NCBI GenBank assembly: GCA_964490725.1
Contig: CAZBDU010000054.1
Coordinates: 1 to 36,571, forward strand
Direction: 5' to 3'
Source of the DNA: CAZBDU01 sp964490725
GTDB taxonomy: Bacteria > Spirochaetota > Spirochaetia > SZUA-6 > DRHE01
Length of the DNA: 36,571 nucleotides
The notes under the pieces are model-generated. The model saw only the letters and a list, made by a program, of their open reading frames with translations, was not told where the DNA came from and did not search any database. Below, one piece after another: positions 7,738 to 16,907 of the stretch. Every line of letters starts with the position of its first letter. Position 1 is the stretch's first letter. The position numbers and the translations under genes are program-made.

Positions 7738-8163
7738 ATGCCAGTACGCAGTGCAAGCGCGGTCTGGGAGGGGGCGCTCCCGACGGGCAAAGGGACCATG
7801 AAGGTGGGCGGGCTGTTCGAGGGCGCCTACTCTGCGGCCTCCCGTTTCGAAGAGGCCGAAGGCACCAATCCGGAGGAGCTCATCGGCGCCGCCCATGCGG
7901 GTTGCTTCTCCATGGCGTTTGCAAACGAGCTCGACAAGGCCGGCCACAAGCCCGAGAGGGTGGAAACCACCGCCCGCGTGGAGATCAGGAAGGTGGAGGG
8001 CGGTTTCGCCATCACCGGGATCGAGCTGGACACGGTGGCTGCCGTACCGGGGATCCAGGAGGCGGAGTTCATGAAGATAGCCGAAGCGGCCAAGAACGGC
8101 TGCCCGGTATCCAAGGCGCTGAGCGCCGTGAAGGTCACCCTCAAGGCGCGGCTTTCCAGCTGA
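7738..8163 (+). CDS. OsmC/Ohr family hydroperoxide reductase
   Basis: A 141-residue cytoplasmic thiol peroxidase-type protein. The two conserved redox cysteines are present: Cys56 in AAHAGCFSMA and Cys122 in NGCPVSKAL. Family members reduce organic hydroperoxides with electrons from dihydrolipoyl groups or other thiols. The motif AHAGCFSMA and the opening SASAVWEGALPTGKG fit the OsmC branch better than Ohr. The ATG has a strong AGGAGG site nine bases upstream. It is divergent from the lpd-E2 pair. In several bacteria lipoylated proteins and Lpd are the reductants of OsmC/Ohr, so this adjacency may be functional (inference). It appears monocistronic. Confidence 0.9.
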   Translation: MPVRSASAVWEGALPTGKGTMKVGGLFEGAYSAASRFEEAEGTNPEELIGAAHAGCFSMAFANELDKAGHKPERVETTARVEIRKVEGGFAITGIELDTVAAVPGIQEAEFMKIAEAAKNGCPVSKALSAVKVTLKARLSS

Positions 8164-8223
8164 GGGGTGCGGAGCGCCCGGCCCCAGAGATCTCAAGGCG
8201 CCCCGTGCCTTCAGCCCGGGCTT

Positions 8224-8973
8224 TCAGCCGAGCATTTCAGAGAGCCGGGCCGCATCCCGGGGGGCGTAGCCGCCCTGGTCGTTGTCGAAGTAGCAGAACA
8301 CCTCGCGGCCCTGGGAGCTCCATGCGGACAGCGCCCCGGCCCACCCCGCCAGGGCCTGCGTATCGTAGGAGCCTTCGTAGGCGCCTTCCGGCCCGTGCAG
8401 CCGCAGGTACACGAACTCCGCGGTGACTTCTTTCGGAGACAACGTCCCTGCCAGATGATAGATGCAGAAGGCGGCGCCGGCCTCCCGCAGGCACGCGTAG
8501 GTCTCCCCGTGGAACCAGCTGGGATCGCGGAACTCGAATGCGTAGCGGCCCCCCGGCGGCAGGGTCCGGAGGAACCCCTGGAGGCGCTCCACGTTCCTCT
8601 TCCAGCGGGGAGGGAGCTGAAACAGAATGGGCCCCAGACGGTCGCCCAGATGCCCGGCACGCTCCAGGAAGCGGGGCACGCTGGCCCCGGGGTCCTTCAG
8701 CTTCTTCATGTGGGTGATGTAGCGGCTGGCCTTCACGGCGAACAGGAACCCCCGCGGCACGCGTGCTGCCCAGCCGGAAAAGGTGGCTGCGGCGGGCAGG
8801 TTGTAGAAGGAGTTGTTGATTTCCACCGTCGCGAAACGTTCCGCGTAAAAGGCCAGCCAGCGCTCCTGCGGGAGGCGGCCGGGATAGAAGCTTTCCCGCC
8901 AGTGCGGGTAGTTCCACCCTGAGGTTCCGACGTGGATGCGCCCGTGTCCCGTGTCTGCCATAGCCTGCCCCAT
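8224..8973 (-). CDS. DUF72 (YecE-like) family protein
   Basis: A 249-residue protein of the DUF72 TIM-barrel family, whose biochemical role is unknown. Hallmarks: HVGTSGWNYPHWRESFYPGRLP near the N-terminus, FATVEINNSFYNLP, FLFAVKASRYITH, LGPILFQLPP, YAFEFRDPSWF, and the C-terminal FCYFDNDQGGYAP. Length is normal. There are two possible starts. ATG 8973 lacks a ribosome-binding site but lies eight bases after a -10-like TACTAT. ATG 8961 (MADTGHGR) follows GGGGCAGGCT and matches where many homologues begin. It is downstream of the DNA ligase gene on the same strand, 88 bases away, with a GC hairpin between. Confidence 0.88.
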   Translation of the reverse strand: MGQAMADTGHGRIHVGTSGWNYPHWRESFYPGRLPQERWLAFYAERFATVEINNSFYNLPAAATFSGWAARVPRGFLFAVKASRYITHMKKLKDPGASVPRFLERAGHLGDRLGPILFQLPPRWKRNVERLQGFLRTLPPGGRYAFEFRDPSWFHGETYACLREAGAAFCIYHLAGTLSPKEVTAEFVYLRLHGPEGAYEGSYDTQALAGWAGALSAWSSQGREVFCYFDNDQGGYAPRDAARLSEMLG

Positions 8974-9036
8974 GGCAAAGCATAGTACAGTTGCCGCAGA
9001 TCCGCATGCCGGGCGGCGCGGGGAGCGGCTCTGGAG

Positions 9037-9057
9037 CCGGCCGCCTCTGCCGGCCGG
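9037..9057. terminator. GC hairpin after the DNA ligase gene
   Basis: CCGGCC (9037-9042), a nine-base loop and GGCCGG (9052-9057) lie just past the ligase stop. There is no T-run. Confidence 0.25.
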
Positions 9058-9061
9058 ACCC

Positions 9062-10582
<1,521 letters not shown>

Positions 10583-10684
10583 GATGGCTCCTGCTGCGAA
10601 GTATACTGAAACACCGCCGGTAGCGGCCATCGGCGCCCCCCGGGCCTGCGCCGGTCCACCCCGCACCGCCTCCGGCCCCCAAGT

Positions 10685-10840
10685 CCGCCGGCCCCGCCAT
10701 CCCCCCGACCGCGCCGTCTTGCGCTACCCCCTGACCGCGCCGCCTGGCGCCGCCCCCCGACGGCGCCGTCTTGCGCTACCCCCCGACGGCGCCGTCTTGC
10801 GCCACCCCCCGGCGCCGCCGTCTTGCGCCACCCCCCGGCG
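10685..10840. repeat. 26-bp tandem repeat array between ligase and denD-like genes
   Basis: Five head-to-tail copies of a 26-bp unit occupy 10711-10736, 10737-10762, 10763-10788, 10789-10814 and 10815-10840. A more diverged copy lies at 10685-10710. The unit is GCGCCGTCTTGCGC, then T/C-ACC, then a C-run ending GACG or GGCG. Copy 2 is the most divergent of the five. The period is not a multiple of three and no conserved reading frame crosses it. Most copies contain TTGCGC, and the last copy supplies the candidate -35 of the downstream gene. Upstream to about 10635 the sequence is similar C-rich material without a clear register. Confidence 0.85.
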
Positions 10841-10852
10841 CCGCACTATGCT
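10823..10852 (+). promoter_or_regulatory. Candidate promoter of the denD-like gene, embedded in the repeat
   Basis: TTGCGC (10823-10828, inside repeat copy 5), an 18-base spacer and TATGCT (10847-10852). The predicted start site is 10859, one base before the ATG at 10860. The -35 is weak, so this is tentative. Confidence 0.4.
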
Positions 10853-10859
10853 ACAGGTC

Positions 10860-11852
10860 ATGAGGGTGGTGATCACGGGCGGGGGCGGTTTTCTGGGCCG
10901 CAGGCTTGCCGGGGCCCTGCTGGAGCAGGGGTGGCTGCATGATGCCCGGGGCGAGCGGCGCGACATCGACAGGCTGGTGCTCTTCGACAGAGCCTTCCCG
11001 GAGTCCGGCCTTCCCCGGGACCGGCGCCTGGAGCTCCGCAGCGGCGATCTCCGTGACCGCGGCGCCCTGGGGGAGCTGTTCGCCCCGGGGGTGGACGGCC
11101 TCTTCCACCTGGCCGCGGTGGTGAGCGCGGAGGCGGAAGCCGATTTCGATCTGGGCATGTCGGTCAACCTGGAGGGAACGCGCTCCCTGCTGGAGGCCTG
11201 CCGCAGCCTGGCCTCCCGGCCCCGGGTGGTGTACGCCAGCTCCATCGCCGTCTACGGCGGCGAGGAGGTCATCCAGGATCGAACGCCGGTCACCCCGCTG
11301 TCCAGCTACGGCGTGCAGAAGGCGGTGGGGGAGCTGCTTCTGAACGACTTCAGCCGCAAGGGCTACCTGGACGGGCGGGCGCTGCGCCTGCCCACCATCA
11401 TCGTCCGGCCCGGCAAGCCGAACAAGGCGGCCTCCTCGTTCGCCAGCTCCATCATCCGGGAGCCTCTCACCGGAAGGAGCACGGTCTGCCCGGTTTCGGA
11501 GGGCAGCCACATGCCGGTCCTCTCCCCGGCCCGGGTGACCCGCGCGTTCCTGCACGCGCACGAGCTGGACCCTGAAACGTTGGGCTCCTGGCGTACAGTG
11601 CTGCTGGGCGGGCTGTCTCCCACGGTGGGAGAGCTGGTGGAGGCTCTGCGCGCCGTGGCCGGCCCGCAGGCCGCGGAGCGGATCCAGTGGCGGCCGGACC
11701 CGTTCATACAGGGCATCGTGGACGGCTGGCCGCAGCGGCTGGAGGCCAGGCGCTCCGAGGAGCTGGGATTCCACAGGGACGGGTCGGTGGAGGAGATCAT
11801 CCGCCAGTTCGTACAGGAGCTGGGAGGCAGGCTCCCGGAGGCCACGAGGTGA
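10860..11852 (+). CDS. denD: SDR dehydrogenase, D-erythronate dehydrogenase (DenD)-like
   Basis: 330 residues, extended short-chain dehydrogenase fold. VVITGGGGFLGRRLA is the NAD-binding TGxxGxxG loop. The catalytic Tyr-Lys is in SSYGVQKAVGE. The block LRLPTIIVRPGKPNKAASSFASSIIREPLTG is characteristic of the DenD family, which oxidises D-erythronate to 2-oxo-tetronate. Usual partners (DUF1537 kinase, class II aldolase, hydroxypyruvate isomerase-like protein) are not adjacent, so a related hydroxy-acid substrate is possible. Start: ATG 10860 gives the standard MRVVITGG N-terminus; ATG 10848 would add four residues. No good ribosome-binding site precedes either. The candidate promoter predicts a nearly leaderless transcript from 10860. 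The stop overlaps the GTG start of the next gene. Confidence 0.78.
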   Translation: MRVVITGGGGFLGRRLAGALLEQGWLHDARGERRDIDRLVLFDRAFPESGLPRDRRLELRSGDLRDRGALGELFAPGVDGLFHLAAVVSAEAEADFDLGMSVNLEGTRSLLEACRSLASRPRVVYASSIAVYGGEEVIQDRTPVTPLSSYGVQKAVGELLLNDFSRKGYLDGRALRLPTIIVRPGKPNKAASSFASSIIREPLTGRSTVCPVSEGSHMPVLSPARVTRAFLHAHELDPETLGSWRTVLLGGLSPTVGELVEALRAVAGPQAAERIQWRPDPFIQGIVDGWPQRLEARRSEELGFHRDGSVEEIIRQFVQELGGRLPEATR

Positions 11853-12577
11853 GGGGCCTGCTTCTGGCGGCGCTGGCGCTGGCCCCGCTCTGGACCGCCG
11901 GGGCCGCCGGGCCGGCGGAACGCCCGGCCGCGGCGGCGCGGACGGTCCAGGTCTCCGGGCAGGGCACGGTGCAGGCGGCCCCCGACATGGCCACGCTGCA
12001 GCTGGGGGTGGAGACCTTTTCCCCGCGAGTGGAGGACGCCCTGCGGGAAAACCGGTCGCGGATGCAGTCCGTGGTGGCTTCCCTGAAGGCCTCCGGCGTC
12101 CCGGACGCCGACCTGCAGACCGCGAGCTTCGACGTGCTCTTCGAGCGGCAGGAAGGTCCGCGGGAGCCGCAGCCGGGCGCGGAGCCCGCGCTGCGGGGCG
12201 CCTACCGTGTGTCCAATACCGTGAGTGTGACGCTGCGGGATCTGTCGGCCCTGGGCGCCGTTCTGGACAACGCGGTCGCGGTCGGCGCCAACCAGATCTG
12301 GGGCATCCGCTTCGGCCTTAGCCGTGCAGAGGAGGCGCAGAGCGCGGCCCGGGACCGGGCCATGGAGGATGCCCGCCGCAAGGCGGAGCAGCTCGCCCGG
12401 CTGGCGGGGGTGGAGCCCGGGGCGGTTGTCTCCATCCAGGAGCTGGCTCCGGGAGCGGGGCCGCCGGGCGTATCTGCGGAGGGACTGGGGGGCGGGCCGA
12501 CGCCTGTCATCCCGGGAGAGCTTTCCTTCACCGTACGGCTGACCGTACGGCTGTCGGTCCAATACCGCATCCGGTAG
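11849..12577 (+). CDS. SIMPL domain (DUF541) secreted protein
   Basis: A 242-residue periplasmic protein. The GTG at 11849-11851 overlaps the upstream stop (GTGA) and has a GGAGG site. It begins a signal peptide (RGLLLAALALAPLWTAGAAG). The mature part opens with the SIMPL signature TVQVSGQGTVQAAPDMATLQLGVET and ends with ELSFTVRLTVRLSVQYRIR, as expected for DUF541. The middle contains the Ala/Arg-rich helix AARDRAMEDARRKAEQLARLAGVEPG, also typical. The molecular function of bacterial SIMPL proteins is poorly defined; some are linked to oxidative or envelope stress. It is the second gene of a three-gene unit with the denD-like dehydrogenase and PAP2 phosphatase. Confidence 0.88.
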   Translation: MRGLLLAALALAPLWTAGAAGPAERPAAAARTVQVSGQGTVQAAPDMATLQLGVETFSPRVEDALRENRSRMQSVVASLKASGVPDADLQTASFDVLFERQEGPREPQPGAEPALRGAYRVSNTVSVTLRDLSALGAVLDNAVAVGANQIWGIRFGLSRAEEAQSAARDRAMEDARRKAEQLARLAGVEPGAVVSIQELAPGAGPPGVSAEGLGGGPTPVIPGELSFTVRLTVRLSVQYRIR

Positions 12578-12589
12578 GGGCTCGATCCG

Positions 12590-13489
12590 GTGGCCGGGGC
12601 GCACGCCTGGGGCATCCGCGCGATCGAAGCGCTGCAGGGCTGGGGGAGCCCGGCGCTGGACCTGCTCTTCAAGGGCCTCACCTTCCTGGGCAGCGAGCAG
12701 CTCTACCTGCTGATCTTTCCCTTTCTGTTCTGGAGCCTGGACATGAGGCTGGGGGCGCGGCTCGGGGTGCTGTTCCTGCTGTCCGGGACCCTCAACCTGC
12801 TGCTGAAGGATCTGTTCGCCCTGCCTCGCCCCTTCGAGCTGGCTCCGGGAATCAATCTGGTTTCCGCCAGCGGCTACGGGCTGCCCAGCGGGCACGCCCA
12901 GTCGGCGGTGGTGCTCTGGGGGAGCCTGGCCCGGGCCTACCGCCGTCCCTGGACCCCGTGGGCGGCGGCATGCCTGATCCTGCTGGTGGGCCTCTCCCGC
13001 GTCTACCTGGGGGTCCACTTCCCCACGGACGTGCTGGCGGGCTGGGCCGTGGGAGGCGCCTGCCTGGCCGCGGCCGCCCGGCTGTCCCGGGCAGGCCCTC
13101 CTGCCCTGAGGGCGCGCTTCGCCTGGGGTTTGACGGCGGCGAGCGCGGCGGCAGGCGGCGTGCTGCTCCTGGACAGCGGTGAGGAGGTGGTCTCCCTGGT
13201 GGGGGCGTTCTGGGGTTTCGCCGCCGGCGTGCTGTGCCTGAGGCGCTTTTTCTCCCTGGACACCGCCGGCACGGTCTCAAGGCGGCTTCTGCGGGTGCCG
13301 GTGGGGCTGGCGCCGCTGCTGGCGATCTACCTGGGACTGGGAGCGGTCTTCCCGGGCGCAGGCGAGCCGGCGTACCTCCCCTTCCGCTTCCTGCTCTATG
13401 CCCTGGTGGGCGCCTGGGTCGGACTGGGAGCTCCGCTCGCCTTCCGGGCGGTGGGGCTGGCCCCGGGCCGGCAGGGACTGGCCGACTAG
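12590..13489 (+). CDS. PAP2 family membrane phosphatase
   Basis: A 299-residue integral membrane protein. All three PAP2 (phosphatidic acid phosphatase type 2) motifs are present: KDLFALPRPF (Lys...Arg-Pro), GLPSGHAQS (PSGH) and SRVYLGVHFPTDVLAG (SRxxxxxHxxxD). The family dephosphorylates lipid phosphates such as phosphatidate or undecaprenyl pyrophosphate on the outer face of the inner membrane. Several hydrophobic segments follow the catalytic region, so the C-terminal part (about residues 180-295) is an extra membrane domain. The start is GTG 12590-12592, 12 bases after the SIMPL stop; there is only a weak ribosome-binding site, so coupling is likely. Its TAG stop interlocks with the convergent DtxR-type gene at CTAG. 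Confidence 0.9.
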   Translation: MAGAHAWGIRAIEALQGWGSPALDLLFKGLTFLGSEQLYLLIFPFLFWSLDMRLGARLGVLFLLSGTLNLLLKDLFALPRPFELAPGINLVSASGYGLPSGHAQSAVVLWGSLARAYRRPWTPWAAACLILLVGLSRVYLGVHFPTDVLAGWAVGGACLAAAARLSRAGPPALRARFAWGLTAASAAAGGVLLLDSGEEVVSLVGAFWGFAAGVLCLRRFFSLDTAGTVSRRLLRVPVGLAPLLAIYLGLGAVFPGAGEPAYLPFRFLLYALVGAWVGLGAPLAFRAVGLAPGRQGLAD

Positions 13490-14160
13490 GGCCTCCGCCT
13501 TCGCCGGGCCGCCGGCCAGGCGGCCTGTCCGGCCTCCTCGAGGCGTACGTAGATGCCCCGCGCCATCTCCTCGTCCACCGCGAACTGCGAGTACCCCGAT
13601 TCGAAGATGAAGGAAGGCGAACGGCGGAGCAGCCGGATCGAGGTTCCGGGCAGCACCCCCATAGCCAGCAGCTTCTGCATCTTCTCCGGCTCTTCCCCGT
13701 GAAGGTAGGCCACGCTTCCCCCTTCGCCGGGGGCCAGCTCGGCCATGGCGGACACCAGCCTCAGCTCGCCGCCGCGGCTCGCCGAGCAGCACTCTCCCGG
13801 CGGGATGGCCCGCCCGTGGGGGCAGTGGCTGGGATGCCCCAGGAGGGTGCACACCTTCTCCTCCAGGCCGCGGTGCAGCAGGTGCTCGAACTGACAGGCC
13901 GTCTGCTCCGCGCCTGGCCCGTGCACGTCCAGCACATCCGCCAGCAGGCGCTCCGCCAGCCGGTGGCGGCGCACCACCATTCTCGCCTCTCCCCGGCCGG
14001 CTTCGGTCAGCTGCAAATCCGCGTCCACCAGCCCCCGCTCCAGGAGCTCCTTCTCCACCTGGCCGGCCCGTCCCGCCGCCATCTCGCCCGGGCCGCCGCC
14101 CTCCACCTCCTTGCGCCAGAGAGCTTCCAGGACCTCTTCCAGGATGGGATCAATGTCCAT
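13486..14160 (-). CDS. DtxR/MntR-type metal regulator with C-terminal FeoA domain
   Basis: A 224-residue protein. The DtxR dimerisation/metal domain is clear: LTEAGRGEARMVVRRHRLAERLL, QFEHLLHRGLEEKVCTLLGHPSHCPHG and IPPGECCSA. Residues ~135-205 form an FeoA/SH3-like domain (ELAPGEGGSVAYLHG ... MQKLLAMGVLPGTSIRLLRRSPSFIFESG). The N-terminal winged helix is short: between EALWRKEVEGGG and ELLERGLVDADLQLTEAG the usual helix-turn-helix spacing looks about ten residues short, so DNA binding may be weak or altered. It is the last gene of the fur-feoB unit and may act as FeoA/FeoC-like partner of FeoB, as iron- or manganese-dependent repressor, or both (inference). Start: ATG 14158-14160 with a GGAGGAAACGGC site, overlapping the preceding gene by 11 bases. 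Confidence 0.85.
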   Translation of the reverse strand: MDIDPILEEVLEALWRKEVEGGGPGEMAAGRAGQVEKELLERGLVDADLQLTEAGRGEARMVVRRHRLAERLLADVLDVHGPGAEQTACQFEHLLHRGLEEKVCTLLGHPSHCPHGRAIPPGECCSASRGGELRLVSAMAELAPGEGGSVAYLHGEEPEKMQKLLAMGVLPGTSIRLLRRSPSFIFESGYSQFAVDEEMARGIYVRLEEAGQAAWPAARRRRRP

Positions 14161-14374
14161 GCCGTTTCCTCCGCAGCCGCCGCAGGCCTCCCAGCCAGCG
14201 GGGTTCCGGCGGACTCTCGTAGCCGCAGCGCGGGCAGCGCAGCATTCTACAACTGCCTCCCAGCGGGCAGCCGCCGCAGGCACTCAGGCCCTGCCGGGAA
14301 TCGAACTCCAGGCCGCAGAAGGAACAGACCAGGCGGGCGCCCGCTGCGGAGCCGGAAAGCGGCGCCCCCCTCAC
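14150..14374 (-). CDS. Small cysteine-rich (zinc-ribbon/rubredoxin-like) FeoB-operon protein
   Basis: A 74-residue protein. The GTG at 14372-14374 overlaps the FeoB stop (GTGA). It holds seven cysteines: CSFC, then a single spaced pair in CGGC, then SC, then CPRC (LVCSFCGLEFD, SACGGCPLGGSC, LRCPRCGYESPPEP). The CxxC pairs suggest a treble-clef/rubredoxin-like metal site. The C-terminus is strongly basic (LGGLRRLRRKRHGH). I recognise this only as a type of small CxxC protein seen next to FeoB in some bacteria. It is not the same as the membrane-bound FeoB-associated Cys-rich protein or FeoC. A role in handing metal to FeoB or sensing it is inferred from position. It is well supported as real: coupled start, interlocked stop and coding-like composition. 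Confidence 0.75.
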   Translation of the reverse strand: MRGAPLSGSAAGARLVCSFCGLEFDSRQGLSACGGCPLGGSCRMLRCPRCGYESPPEPRWLGGLRRLRRKRHGH

Positions 14375-16380
14375 AGGGACACCCCCAGCAGTGCGAATAG
14401 CCAGCTTATCAAGGCGCCCATCCCGAAGGCAAAGGGCACGATGAAGGCGGCAATGCCCAGGGTGGTCTTCCAGCCGCGCTCCTTGAGCATCACCGCGAAC
14501 TGGGCCACACAGGGAATGAACAGGGTGAGAGTCACCGAGGCAACCAGCAGCTGCACCCCCGAAAGAGCGCCCGCCTGCTGGAGGTCGTACAGTCCGGCGG
14601 CGCCGTAATCCCGCCGGAAGAAACCGAAGATGAACACCACGGCGGCCTTGGGGGGCAGACCCAGCCACCCCATCACCGGCTGCAGGCCGCGCACCAGGAG
14701 CTGGAAGAGGCCGGTGATGCGCCCCGCCCACAGCGCCACGCTGGCAAGCAGGAAGAACGGCATCACCTCCAGCAGGTACCACTGCACTCTGGAGTAGGTC
14801 TTGACCAGCACGTTGGCCGGCCGCGGCAGCCGCAGAGGCGGGAGCTCCATGTAGAAGCTGGGCCGCTTGCCGGGCAGAAGCCGCGCCGAAAGCAGCCCCA
14901 CCACCAGGAGCACCGCGATCACCACCAGCGCCCAGGCCAGCAGGGCCGCCGGCCTGGCGGCCAGGATGCCCAGGATCACTCCCAGCTGGGCCGAGCAGGG
15001 CACCGCCAGGGCCAGCAGGAGCGTGGCGATCACCCGCTCCCGCCGCGTCTCCAGGGTCCGGGTCACCATGGTGGCCATGGTGTCACAGCCCAGACCCAGC
15101 ACCATCGGGATCACCGCCCGCCCGTTCAGCCCGATGCGCTTGAAGATCCGATCCACCAGCAGCGCCAGCCGGGGAAAGTAGCCGCTGTCCTCCAGGATGG
15201 AGAAGGCCAGGAAAAAGGTGGCCACGATGGGGAGGATGATGCCCACCGAGTAGCGCAGCCCCAGGGTCAGCACTCCGTACTCGCCCACCAGCAGCTCCTG
15301 GATCACCGGCCAGGGAACGACAGTCTGGAACACCCGCACCAGGAAGGGGTTGACCAAACCTTCGAACACCCTTCCCTCCAGGAAATCGACCAGCGTACCG
15401 GCCCCGAAGACCCCCACGAACTGGTAGAGGCCGAAGTACAGCACGGCCAGCAGGATGGGGATGCCGGTGAGGGGACGGATCGTGGCCTCGCTCAGCCGCT
15501 CCCCGAGGCTGCGGCGGCGCTCGCCGGATGCCGAGAGGCAGCGCGCAGCGATGCGTCGGGCTCTCTCGCGCAGGGCCAGGGCCACCGTGTAGCCCGCAGG
15601 GCTGCCATGCCTGTCGCGGTAGGCCGCCACGACCCCCTGGACGGCGTCGGAGCCCTCGCCTTCCCGTTCCGCCAGCAGCTCCAGGATCTCCGGGTCCCGC
15701 TGCAGGGCCAGCAGCGCCGTCGATCGTCGGGACACTCCATAGGAGCCCGTCAGGCGCCGCGCGACCTCGCCCGCCGCCGCCTCCAGCTCCGCGCCGTACT
15801 CGACCGCAGCCGGGCGGCCTTCCCGCAGGCCGGAAGGATCCAGGAGACGGGCGCGAAGGTCCGCCAGTCCTCGACCGCTGGTGGCCGCCGTTGCCACCAC
15901 CGGCACGCCCAGCTCCCGTTCCAGCCCGGCGGCGTCCACCTGCAGCCCCAGCCTCTCCGCCTCGTCGATGATATTGACCGCCAGCATCACCGGGAAGCCG
16001 GCCTCGATGAGCTGCAGGGTCACGGGAAGCATGCGCTCCAGGTTTTTGGCGTCCACCACGTGCAGCACCACCTCCGGATGCTCGTCGATGAGCACCCGCC
16101 GCGCCACCCGCTCTTCTTCCGTGATGGGCCGCAGCGAGTACATCCCCGGCGTGTCCACCACCTCCGTCTCCGCACCCCCGGCCGCACCGCGGAAGCGCCC
16201 CCGGCTCACCTCCACGGTGGTTCCGGGGTAGTTGGAAACCGTCACGTAGACGCCGGTGAGGGCGTTAAACAGGGCGCTCTTGCCCACGTTCGGGCTCCCC
16301 ACCAGCACGACCCGGCCCACCGCCTCCTGGCTGCGCCCCGCAGCGACCGCGGCCCCGTGGCAGCCCCGGGCCGCGCTCAC
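14371..16380 (-). CDS. feoB: Ferrous iron transporter FeoB
   Basis: A 669-residue inner-membrane Fe(II) transporter with an N-terminal G domain. G1 is VGSPNVGKSALFN (residues ~28-40), G2 is VSNYPGTT, G3 is VVDTPGMYSL, G4 is AVNIIDEAE and G5 is AATSGRG. Linker helices precede a membrane part with two Gate regions, recognisable in ILPIVATFFLAFSILEDSGYFPRLALL, GLGCDTMATMVTRTLETRRERVIATLLLALAVPCSAQLGV and the C-terminal FIPCVAQFAVMLKERGWKTT. The conserved Gate cysteines (GLGCDTMA, VPCSAQLG, IPCVAQ) are present. Start: GTG 16378-16380, overlapping the fur stop as GTGA; the frame is open further upstream but only across fur. There is no separate feoA; the FeoA domain occurs in the DtxR-type protein downstream. 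Confidence 0.96.
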   Translation of the reverse strand: MSAARGCHGAAVAAGRSQEAVGRVVLVGSPNVGKSALFNALTGVYVTVSNYPGTTVEVSRGRFRGAAGGAETEVVDTPGMYSLRPITEEERVARRVLIDEHPEVVLHVVDAKNLERMLPVTLQLIEAGFPVMLAVNIIDEAERLGLQVDAAGLERELGVPVVATAATSGRGLADLRARLLDPSGLREGRPAAVEYGAELEAAAGEVARRLTGSYGVSRRSTALLALQRDPEILELLAEREGEGSDAVQGVVAAYRDRHGSPAGYTVALALRERARRIAARCLSASGERRRSLGERLSEATIRPLTGIPILLAVLYFGLYQFVGVFGAGTLVDFLEGRVFEGLVNPFLVRVFQTVVPWPVIQELLVGEYGVLTLGLRYSVGIILPIVATFFLAFSILEDSGYFPRLALLVDRIFKRIGLNGRAVIPMVLGLGCDTMATMVTRTLETRRERVIATLLLALAVPCSAQLGVILGILAARPAALLAWALVVIAVLLVVGLLSARLLPGKRPSFYMELPPLRLPRPANVLVKTYSRVQWYLLEVMPFFLLASVALWAGRITGLFQLLVRGLQPVMGWLGLPPKAAVVFIFGFFRRDYGAAGLYDLQQAGALSGVQLLVASVTLTLFIPCVAQFAVMLKERGWKTTLGIAAFIVPFAFGMGALISWLFALLGVSL

Positions 16381-16883
16381 CGGCCTTCCTCCCCCGCCGC
16401 CGCCCTGCCGGAAGCCCGGGCGCCGGCGGCCTCGCAGCTCCGGCACCGCCCGTAGAGCTCCAGCCGGTGGCTCTCCACGGCGAACCCGTGCCGGCTGGCC
16501 ACGCTCTCCTGCAGCCGCTCGATCCCGGCCTCCCGGAACTCGATCACCCGCCCGCAGCACACGCAGATCAGGTGATCGTGGTGGCTGCCTCCCTGGCGCT
16601 CGTAGCGCCGCCAGCCGTCCCCGAAGTTCAGCTCCTCGACCAGCCCGCTGTCGGTGAGCAGCTGCAGCGTGCGGTACACCGTCGCCAGCCCCACGCGGCG
16701 CACCCTGTTGACCCGCGCGTGGATCTCCTCCGCCCCCAGGTGGCGTTCCGCGAAGAGCACCACCCGGGCCACCAGGCCGCGCTGGGGCGTGTAGTTCAGA
16801 CCGTGCTGGCGAAACAACAGCTCCATGTCAGGTCCGGCCACGCCATGGGCCACCGGCAGCACTCGTCCCATCGGCTCTTCCAT
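16377..16883 (-). CDS. fur: Fur family transcriptional regulator
   Basis: Up to 168 residues. The winged helix is LNYTPQRGLVARVV through VGLATVYRTLQLLTDSGLVEELNFGDG. The metal-binding C-terminal half has HHDHLICVCCGRVIEF and CRSC, giving two CxxC pairs for the structural zinc, plus the regulatory-site histidines. It is most likely an iron-sensing repressor of its own operon: a Fur box overlaps the transcription start and FeoB follows. Start is ambiguous. ATG 16883 sits right after the Fur box without room for a ribosome-binding site. ATG 16871 follows GGAAGAG and is better placed. ATG 16826 (MELLFRQHG) gives the most typical Fur N-terminus. The stop overlaps the feoB start. Confidence 0.92.
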   Translation of the reverse strand: MEEPMGRVLPVAHGVAGPDMELLFRQHGLNYTPQRGLVARVVLFAERHLGAEEIHARVNRVRRVGLATVYRTLQLLTDSGLVEELNFGDGWRRYERQGGSHHDHLICVCCGRVIEFREAGIERLQESVASRHGFAVESHRLELYGRCRSCEAAGARASGRAAAGEEGR

Positions 16884-16887
16884 CCTT

Positions 16888-16902
16888 TGAGAATGATTTT
16901 CA
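16888..16902. promoter_or_regulatory. Fur box
   Basis: TGAGAATGATTTTCA is a 7-1-7 inverted repeat that matches the Fur core consensus TGATAATnATTATCA at all but two defined positions. It overlaps the predicted transcription start of the fur-feoB operon, so bound Fur would block RNA polymerase (autorepression). Confidence 0.8.
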
Positions 16903-16907
16903 CTCGC

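Noticed and set aside
10685..10840. CRISPR array.
   Set aside because: The 26-bp units are directly adjacent with no spacers, and no cas gene is near.
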